A stretch of 42,984 bases of DNA from Gluconacetobacter johannae (GTDB lineage Bacteria; Pseudomonadota; Alphaproteobacteria; Acetobacterales; Acetobacteraceae): positions 1 to 42,984 of the forward strand of contig NZ_JABEQH010000027.1 in NCBI RefSeq assembly GCF_014174305.1, in the 5' to 3' direction. The translations under genes and the position numbers were made by a program. Positions within the stretch are counted from its first letter, which is position 1, and every line of letters starts with the position of its first letter. Of this stretch, positions 37,458 to 42,984 are shown piece by piece. A model generated the notes under the pieces. It ran no database searches. It worked only from the letters and a program-made list of their open reading frames with translations, and had not been told where the DNA came from.

Positions 37458-38183
37458 TCAGGGGCGATAGCGCCCCCCGAAGCTGTAGCGGTTTCCGGAA
37501 TAGGTAAAGATACCCTTCATGACAACGCGTCCATCGACCCATGTCCGACGGATCAGCTGCAAACAGGCTGCGGGTTTATCAAGTTGCAGAAGTGTGCAGA
37601 TGTCCAGTGGCGGCGTCACGGCGAATACGACGTGTTCGATTTCTTCCGGCCCCGCGATTCCGTAAAGGTGACGATGCGGGTTTGTCTGGGCAAAATCCTG
37701 CTCCAGATAATCCGGTGCAAAGTGCGGAGAGACATAGCGCTCTTCCATCTGAATCGGAAGATCGTCTTCGTAATGGACGATCAGCGAGCGAAACAGGCGT
37801 GCTCCGGGCCGCTGTTCGAAGGCCGTCGCCAGATCGCTGTCGGCGCGGACAGTCTCGACGGCGATCACTTCGGCGCGATGCTGATGCCCGCTTGCAACGA
37901 TGTCGTCGACAATATCGCGGATTTCCAGCAGTTCGACGCGATTCGCCGGCTGCGCCACGAATGTCCCGACCCCCTGGGCGCGACGGACGATGCCGTCCGC
38001 CGTCAGTTCACGCATGGCGCGGTGAATGGTCATCCGCGATACGCCCAACTGTTCGACAAGCTCGTGTTCGGATGGCAGGCGATGACCGACCTCCCACTCT
38101 CCGCGATCGATTCGCTCGATGATGAAAGCCTTCACCTGCTCGTAACGCGCGACCATCTTCGCCTTGTCCAGGGTCTGCGACAC
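37458..38183 (-). CDS. hutC: HutC, GntR-family repressor of histidine utilisation
   Basis: HutC represses hut genes and is released by urocanate. The 241-residue protein has an N-terminal GntR winged helix (about 12-78: WEVGHRLPSEHELVEQLGVS, RMTIHRAMRELTADGIVRRA, GVGTFVA) and a C-terminal UTRA effector domain (about 95-235: RAEVIAVETVRADSDLATAF, MEERYVSPHFAPDYLEQDF, LLQLDKPAACLQLIRRTWV). The start is GTG at 38183 with AGGGGAG just upstream; the next in-frame ATG (38156) has no such site. It is divergent from hutD across a 123-base gap that contains a HutC-type site, suggesting autoregulation. Confidence 0.95.
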   Translation of the reverse strand: MSQTLDKAKMVARYEQVKAFIIERIDRGEWEVGHRLPSEHELVEQLGVSRMTIHRAMRELTADGIVRRAQGVGTFVAQPANRVELLEIRDIVDDIVASGHQHRAEVIAVETVRADSDLATAFEQRPGARLFRSLIVHYEDDLPIQMEERYVSPHFAPDYLEQDFAQTNPHRHLYGIAGPEEIEHVVFAVTPPLDICTLLQLDKPAACLQLIRRTWVDGRVVMKGIFTYSGNRYSFGGRYRP

Positions 38184-38261
38184 GTCTCCCCTACCTTTTC
38201 ATCTCTCGAGGACTGATCCGCCACCTGTTGGCGAAAGACCATTTTTTGTCGTGCCAGGTTA

Positions 38262-38273
38262 TTGTACTTACAT
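38262..38273. promoter_or_regulatory. HutC-type operator between hutC and hutD
   Basis: TTGTACTTACAT matches TTGTATATACAA in both half-sites except the centre and one outer base. It lies in the divergent hutC/hutD intergenic region, 34 bases before hutD, where it could control both genes. Confidence 0.45.
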
Positions 38274-38306
38274 ACGAGGCACACCCATAAACAGGCACAT
38301 GGATAT

Positions 38307-38909
38307 ATGAAGCCAGATCCGGAAAATGACAATCTTTTCCCATCGGCCCCATACGCGGAAGCAATTTCCAGCCAGCCCTCCCGGCTCTGGAAAAATGGCG
38401 GCGGCCTGACGAAGGTCATTGCGGATCATGCGGACTGGCGGCTGAGCGTTGCCGATATCAGCCGGGATGGCGCCTTTTCCCACTTTCCAGGAATCGTACG
38501 GCACATCGCCCTGCTGGAAGGGGCGGGAGCCCGCCTCTCGCTGTCGGATGGGACGAAGCGCGATATTGCCGGAACTGGCGATGCCCACACGTTTTCGGGC
38601 GATCTTTCGGCGGATGTGGCGCTGGTCTCCGGGCCGGTCAGGGTCGTGAACCTGATGCACCCGCCATCCCGTCCCTATCGTCTGGAGGCTGTACAGGCCC
38701 CCTGCCAGTGCGTGGGGGAAGCATCGCTTGCCGGCGCGCTGGTCGTCGTGCGCGGACGCTGGGTTCTCGAGACCGCATCGGGCCGCAAGCAGAGCTGTCA
38801 AGCAGGCGAATTCCTCCTTCTTCCCGAAGGGACGGGTGGCATCCTGAGCGTCGAGGATGGGGACGACCCGCTGCTGTACCGGGTGGCCCCCATCCGGGCT
38901 CAGGCCTGA
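38307..38909 (+). CDS. hutD: HutD family protein
   Basis: This 200-residue cupin-like protein of the HutD family (PF05962) contains SQPSRLWKNGGGLTKVIADH, WRLSVADISRDGAFSHFPGI and VRHIALLEGAGARLSLSDG. HutD is found in hut operons of proteobacteria. Work in Pseudomonas suggests it limits excessive hut induction, perhaps by binding formylglutamate or urocanate, but its mechanism is not settled. The ATG at 38307 starts the conserved region. The 3' end overlaps the convergent hutG stop by 10 bases. Confidence 0.92.
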   Translation: MKPDPENDNLFPSAPYAEAISSQPSRLWKNGGGLTKVIADHADWRLSVADISRDGAFSHFPGIVRHIALLEGAGARLSLSDGTKRDIAGTGDAHTFSGDLSADVALVSGPVRVVNLMHPPSRPYRLEAVQAPCQCVGEASLAGALVVVRGRWVLETASGRKQSCQAGEFLLLPEGTGGILSVEDGDDPLLYRVAPIRAQA

Positions 38910-39706
38910 GGGGCCGGTCGCCAGGCCACTGCGGTATCGATCAGTCTTTCAATCGCCCCGGAGAGGGTGGCCGCGGCCTGAAGATCGATGGGCCAGGGAT
39001 CGTTCTCAGACGCGAGATATGTCGATTGTGCGATTTCCAGTTGCACGGCATGGATACCCGTCTCGGGCCGGCCGTAATGACGGGTTGTATGGCCGCCTTT
39101 GAAGCGTCCATCCCGCACATGCGAATAGGACGCGAGCCCCTCCGCGCAGGCCAGGACGTCCCGTGCCAGGGAAGGCGCGCAGGATTGGCCGCTATTGGTT
39201 CCAAAATTCAGATCCGGCAACCGGCCTTCGAACAGCCGCGGAATTTCGGAGCCGATCGAATGGACATCCCACAGAATGGCCCATCCGCACGCTTCGCGCA
39301 GGCGGTCCAGTTCGTTCCGGATCGCGTCGTGATATGGTTGCCAGTAGCGTTTCGTGCGTTCGGCGACCTCGGCCGGCCCCGGTTCCCGACCTTCGGAATA
39401 GATGGGCTGCCCGTCGAAACCCAGTAGCGGTACCAGGCCGGTACTCGGGCGCCCCGGGTATAATGCCGCGTCGTCATGTCCACGGTTGAGATCAACGACA
39501 TAACGCGAGAAATTCGCACGCAGGACACCGATCCCCCTGGACAGGGCGAACGCGTATAGGTGCTCCATGTACCAGTCGGTATCGGGTAGCCTTTTTCCCC
39601 TTGGGGTCATCCGATCTTCCATTCCCGGCGCCAGTCGGTCGCCCGCATGGGGAATGGTGATGAGGATGGGGAGATGACCGGGCGTCAGGGAGAAGATGTT
39701 CGTCAT
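38900..39706 (-). CDS. hutG: HutG, N-formylglutamate deformylase
   Basis: HutG is the last enzyme of the five-step pathway, hydrolysing N-formylglutamate to glutamate and formate. The 268-residue protein belongs to the N-formylglutamate amidohydrolase family. Its motifs are LITIPHAGDRLAP, LPDTDWYMEHLYAFALSRGI, NFSRYVVDLNRGH, LWDVHSIGSEIPRLFEGRLP and GIHAVQLEIAQSTYL. These carry the expected metal-binding His/Asp/Glu residues. It follows hutF after 22 bases on the same strand, so the two consecutive enzymes are cotranscribed. Confidence 0.95.
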   Translation of the reverse strand: MTNIFSLTPGHLPILITIPHAGDRLAPGMEDRMTPRGKRLPDTDWYMEHLYAFALSRGIGVLRANFSRYVVDLNRGHDDAALYPGRPSTGLVPLLGFDGQPIYSEGREPGPAEVAERTKRYWQPYHDAIRNELDRLREACGWAILWDVHSIGSEIPRLFEGRLPDLNFGTNSGQSCAPSLARDVLACAEGLASYSHVRDGRFKGGHTTRHYGRPETGIHAVQLEIAQSTYLASENDPWPIDLQAAATLSGAIERLIDTAVAWRPAPQA

Positions 39707-39728
39707 GGGTTCGATCCGAAAACTTCTG

Positions 39729-41099
39729 TCAGGCGGACATCAGGTCGCGAAGTGACGCACGAAAGGCGTTTGTAATGCGCTTTTCGTCAGGGTGATGTCC
39801 ATCAATGATGCGCCAGCGCCCGTCCGACATGACATGCCGGACAGGCGGTCTGGAGGTTGCGAAAATGGCTGAGTCGAGAAGATCGTCGCCCTCGAGGTCC
39901 GGGAGGGAAAGGGCGTCCTCGTCGATCACGCATAAATCCGCGCGGGCGCCGGGTACGAGCCCGGCGACCGGCAGCCCACAGGCTTGCGCGCCGCCCTTGA
40001 GGCTTTGCTGGAAAAGCCAGCCTCCGATCGAGCCTTTCCGGCCGGCCGGAAGAGCGACGCATCGTTTCTGCCAGTTGAGGCGCAGGCCATATTCCAGCAG
40101 ACGCAGTTCTTCCCAGGGGCTGATGAGGACGTTGCTGTCACTTCCGATCCCGAAGTGGCCACCCTGATCGACATAGGACTCGAATGGAAAGATGCCGTCT
40201 CCCAGATTGGCTTCCGTAATGGGGCAGAGCCCGGCCACGGCCCGCGAACTCGCGATGGACGTCACCTCGGCTTCTGAAAGGTGGGTGGCGTGCACCAGGC
40301 ACCAGCGCTCGTCCACAGCCAGATGGCTCATCAGGTAATCGACGGGGCGCTGCCCCGTCACGGCAAGGCACGCATCCACTTCGCGCTGCTGTTCCGCAAC
40401 ATGGATATGGATCGGCGCGCCGGGGCCGGCGACATTCAGAAAGTCGCCGATGGACTGGATATCGACGGCTCGCAGGGAGTGCAGCCCTATGCCGACATGC
40501 ACCAGGTTCGACCCGCGCCAGTGGGACCGGATGTCGGACACGATGCGCGCAATCCTGTCGGGGTGGCCCGCAAAACGTTTCTGGGCATCGGCCAGAGGAC
40601 TGCCATCCAACCCGCCACGCGCATAGAGCGTGGGGAGAAGCGTGATCCCGAGACCCGCGTCGGTAGCGGCTGCGACCAGGCGGCTGGACATTTCGGCAGG
40701 GGATGCGTAGGCGCGGCCATCGACCTCATTGTGGAGGTAGTGGAACTCGGCTACCTGTGAATACCCGGCCTTGAGCATCTGCATATACAGGAAGGCCGCG
40801 ACGTTCTGCATCTGCTCCGGCGAGATCCGGTGGGCCAGTTGATACATGAGCGTGCGCCAGGTCCAGAATGTATCGTCCGGATTCTGTCTCTTCTCGGCCA
40901 GTCCTCCCATCGCACGCTGAAAGGCGTGGGAGTGAAGGCTGATCTGCGGAGGCACCACCACGTCGAACCGCTCTGCCCCGGCTTGAGGGGCGCTGTCCGG
41001 AAAGATTGCTGAGAAGGTTCCATCCTTCCCGACGGCGATCGTGACGTTCCGACGCCACCCGTCGGGCAGCAGGGCCTGTTTTGCAAACAATTCGGTCAT
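39729..41099 (-). CDS. hutF: HutF, formimidoylglutamate deiminase
   Basis: HutF deiminates N-formimino-L-glutamate to N-formyl-L-glutamate and ammonia, the fourth step in the HutF/HutG branch. The 456-residue protein is an amidohydrolase-superfamily enzyme. Metal and catalytic motifs are ISLHSHAFQRAMGG (about residues 65-78), VAEFHYLHNEVDG, IHIHVAEQQREVDACL, CLVHATHLSEAE and HFGIGSDSNVLISPWEELRL. The ATG at 41099 begins the conserved part; an open extension to 41132 adds eleven non-conserved residues. Divergent from hutI and cotranscribed with hutG. Confidence 0.96.
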   Translation of the reverse strand: MTELFAKQALLPDGWRRNVTIAVGKDGTFSAIFPDSAPQAGAERFDVVVPPQISLHSHAFQRAMGGLAEKRQNPDDTFWTWRTLMYQLAHRISPEQMQNVAAFLYMQMLKAGYSQVAEFHYLHNEVDGRAYASPAEMSSRLVAAATDAGLGITLLPTLYARGGLDGSPLADAQKRFAGHPDRIARIVSDIRSHWRGSNLVHVGIGLHSLRAVDIQSIGDFLNVAGPGAPIHIHVAEQQREVDACLAVTGQRPVDYLMSHLAVDERWCLVHATHLSEAEVTSIASSRAVAGLCPITEANLGDGIFPFESYVDQGGHFGIGSDSNVLISPWEELRLLEYGLRLNWQKRCVALPAGRKGSIGGWLFQQSLKGGAQACGLPVAGLVPGARADLCVIDEDALSLPDLEGDDLLDSAIFATSRPPVRHVMSDGRWRIIDGHHPDEKRITNAFRASLRDLMSA

Positions 41100-41182
41100 C
41101 ACGAAATTCCAGGTTGCACGGCATGAAGGCACATGGCGGCATGCCCTCTGTTCACTCTGTTCCGGGCGGGATCATAATGGGA

Positions 41183-41210
41183 TTGACTGATATGTATATA
41201 CATATATTAA
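41183..41210 (+). promoter_or_regulatory. hutI promoter with a HutC-type palindrome in its spacer
   Basis: TTGACT (41183-41188) and TATTAA (41205-41210) are 16 bases apart. The perfect palindrome ATATGTATATACATAT (41190-41205) fills the whole spacer, so a bound repressor would exclude RNA polymerase. The site may also act on the divergent hutF. Confidence 0.65.
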
Positions 41211-41237
41211 CAAGTTCGGACAATACGGAGCGGAACC

Positions 41238-42464
41238 ATGTGGGACACCCTGTGGCTCGATGTTCATCTGGCAACGGGCGATGACAGGCTCATCACGTCC
41301 GGGGATGGATATGGATGCATCCATGACGGTGCCGTGGGCATCCACGACGGTGCGATCTGCTGGGTAGGATCGCGCGCGGACCTACCCGGAATACCCGACG
41401 GCCTGGCCCGCAAGGTGGAACATGGTCATGGTGGATGGCTCACTCCGGGCCTGATCGACGCGCATACCCATGTGGTGTTCGCCGGAGATCGCAGCCAGGA
41501 ATTCGCCGAACGCCTGAATGGCGCATCCTATGAGGACATCGCCCGCAAAGGCGGCGGCATCCTCTCCACGGTAAAGGCAACCCGCGCGGCATCCGAGCAG
41601 CAACTCCTTCAGGTTTCACTGAAACGGGTGGAGCGGATGATTCAGGAGGGGACGACCTCGCTGGAGATAAAATCCGGATATGGCCTGACGCTGGCCGATG
41701 AATTCAAGCAGTTGCGGGTTGCCCGCGCGATCGGCAAGACATTGCCCGTACGCGTCCATACGACCTTTCTGGGGGCGCACGCGGTTCCCCCCGAATATTC
41801 GGGACGTGCGGACGATTACGTGACGTTCCTGGCCGATGAGCTTCTGCCCAGGCTTCACGAGGAAAATCTGGTCGATAGCGTCGACGCATTCTGCGAGACT
41901 ATCGCCTTTTCACCCACGCAGACCGAATTCCTGTTCGAAACGGCACGGAAGCTGGGCCTGCCGGTCAGAATCCATTCGGAACAACTCTCGCTCAGTGGTG
42001 GAACCGCCCTGGCCGCGCGCTATGGCGGCCTGTCGGCGGATCATCTGGAATATGCGGATGAAAATGCCGTCATGAGCATGGCGCACCATGGAACCGTGGC
42101 GATGCTCCTGCCGGGGGCGTTCTACTTCATCCGGGAGAAGCAGCTCCCTCCCGTTGATCTGCTTCGCAAACATAATGTCAGCATTGGTCTGGCAACGGAC
42201 TGCAATCCCGGAACGTCCCCTGTTCTGGGCCTGACATCCGTCATGAACATGGGTTGCACGCTGTTCCGGCTGACTCCCGAAGAAAGCTTCCGGGCGGTCA
42301 CCTCTGTCGCGGCCCGCGCTCTCGGAATCGAGCACGAAACCGGGATGCTCCGCGAAGGTCTGCGGGCGGACATGACTTTGTGGGATGTTACCGGGCCACA
42401 TGAGCTGTCTTACTGGGTCGGCGGTATCCGGCCTGTCCGACGCATCTATGGCGGCTTGGGATAA
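41238..42464 (+). CDS. hutI: HutI, imidazolonepropionase
   Basis: HutI opens the ring of 4-imidazolone-5-propionate to give N-formimino-L-glutamate, the third step. The 408-residue amidohydrolase shows [20 protein letters not shown] (first metal-binding His pair, near residues 76-78), [62 protein letters not shown] and [20 protein letters not shown]. All blocks are in order and length is normal. It is transcribed alone from its own operator-containing promoter and is the last intact gene of the hut cluster. Confidence 0.97.
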   Translation: MWDTLWLDVHLATGDDRLITSGDGYGCIHDGAVGIHDGAICWVGSRADLPGIPDGLARKVEHGHGGWLTPGLIDAHTHVVFAGDRSQEFAERLNGASYEDIARKGGGILSTVKATRAASEQQLLQVSLKRVERMIQEGTTSLEIKSGYGLTLADEFKQLRVARAIGKTLPVRVHTTFLGAHAVPPEYSGRADDYVTFLADELLPRLHEENLVDSVDAFCETIAFSPTQTEFLFETARKLGLPVRIHSEQLSLSGGTALAARYGGLSADHLEYADENAVMSMAHHGTVAMLLPGAFYFIREKQLPPVDLLRKHNVSIGLATDCNPGTSPVLGLTSVMNMGCTLFRLTPEESFRAVTSVAARALGIEHETGMLREGLRADMTLWDVTGPHELSYWVGGIRPVRRIYGGLG

Positions 42465-42475
42465 ATATCTTTCCA

Positions 42476-42491
42476 TCCAGCTCGGGCTGGA
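42476..42491 (+). terminator. Small hairpin after hutI
   Basis: A 6-base stem, TCCAGC / GCTGGA, with loop TCGG starts 12 bases after the hutI stop. It is weak and has no T-run, but its position fits the end of the hutI transcript. Confidence 0.3.
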
Positions 42492-42595
42492 ACGTCCAGT
42501 CGGCGGCGTTTCAGTTGATCTGCTCCCGGTAAACTGGATCGTTTTTGGTTAGATGTTTAGTCCCGGGATTTGATGATGCGGATTTTGTATGAACC

Positions 42596-42874
42596 GTGAT
42601 GGTTCTCTTTCCCACTGCTGCGATCTACGCCCGCAAGGTCGGCCGCCTGACCGACGCCCTCAACCGGCCTGAGGAACGGCTGGAAGCCGCCGAGGCGCTG
42701 CGGGCACTGATCGAGAAGGTGGTACTTACTCCCGGCCCGAACCGGGACGAAATCGACGCCATGCTGTATGGGGAACAGGGGGACGATCCTGACCTGGATC
42801 GAGCGGCAAGCCATTGGAAATGGTTCAAAACACGAACACTCCCGGAGCGTTGCTCACGGGAGTGTCGGTATCAG

Positions 42875-42889
<15 letters not shown>
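42596..42889 (+). pseudogene. Remnant of a serine site-specific recombinase (C-terminal piece)
   Basis: The stretch AAIYARKVGRLTDALNRPEE, then AAEALRALIEKVVLTPGPNR and DEIDAMLYGE (about 42617-42775) matches the coiled-coil and C-terminal region of large serine recombinases. These commonly read as a Y-x-x-KV-x-x-L-x-x-AL segment followed by A-x-EALR-x-LIE-x-I-x-L-x-P. The catalytic N-terminal resolvase domain and zinc ribbon are absent, and the reading frame degenerates after GDDPDLDR. It is therefore a non-functional fragment. It lies between hutI and the initiator tRNA, consistent with debris from an integrated element. Confidence 0.7.
42836..42865 (-). terminator. Strong hairpin downstream of tRNA-fMet
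   Basis: ACACTCCCG pairs with CGGGAGTGT (9 bases). The stem extends inward with GAGC / GCTC around one bulged base. On the minus strand it follows the tRNA gene by 9 bases and is followed by TTCGTGTTTTG, so it is the likely tRNA terminator. Confidence 0.6.
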
Positions 42890-42951
<62 letters not shown>

Positions 42952-42984
42952 GTGGTAAAGGTGGACTGGAAGACCTGGCGGCGA

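Overview
The window is high-GC DNA typical of an alphaproteobacterium. The yebC-ruvC-ruvA-ruvB-ybgC-tolQ-tolR-tolA order, a SAM-II riboswitch in front of metZ, and the overall coding style fit the acetic acid bacteria (Acetobacteraceae, Gluconacetobacter-like). The family assignment is inference; no species marker is present.

Positions 1-8000 (minus strand) hold core genes for envelope energy transduction (tolQRA), Holliday junction processing (ruvABC), yebC and secA. Positions 8000-21200 (plus strand) hold a periplasmic PPIase, argJ, an RDD membrane protein, thiM, a large MscS-type channel, a 2-oxoglutarate/Fe(II) oxygenase, an MBOAT/SGNH-like O-acylation pair, and a complete Mla/MCE lipid transporter (STAS-MlaE, MlaF, MlaD and a PqiC-type lipoprotein). 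Positions 21200-24000 (minus) hold two exported purine-nucleoside proteins in overlapping reading frames. Next come a DUF1653 gene, a small exported protein, tRNA-Gly(CCC), the riboswitch-controlled metZ, apaG and folE.

After folE (about 27,730) the base composition falls and the content becomes accessory: an AT-rich orphan gene, a YqjI-like PadR regulator with a palindrome running into its own start codon, and about 1 kb of poorly coding DNA. A histidine/urocanate utilisation (hut) cluster fills 30,400-42,470. It has its own TonB-dependent receptor and MFS permease, hutU, a hutH-like gene, hutC, hutD, hutG, hutF and hutI. It therefore encodes the five-step route through formiminoglutamate and formylglutamate (HutF and HutG). 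Five TTGTATATACAA-like palindromes sit in front of its transcription units and are the likely HutC operators. The cluster ends in a remnant of a serine recombinase against the 3' end of the initiator tRNA gene, which looks like an island boundary.

The most unusual observation is that the only HutH-like protein of the cluster lacks exactly the Ala-Ser-Gly tripeptide from which the MIO cofactor of histidine ammonia-lyase is made. It also lacks the tyrosine equivalent to Tyr280, although the rest of the fold is intact. A second item is a near-perfect HutC-type palindrome, with promoter and ribosome binding site, in front of an unrecognised 81-residue reading frame outside the known hut genes.
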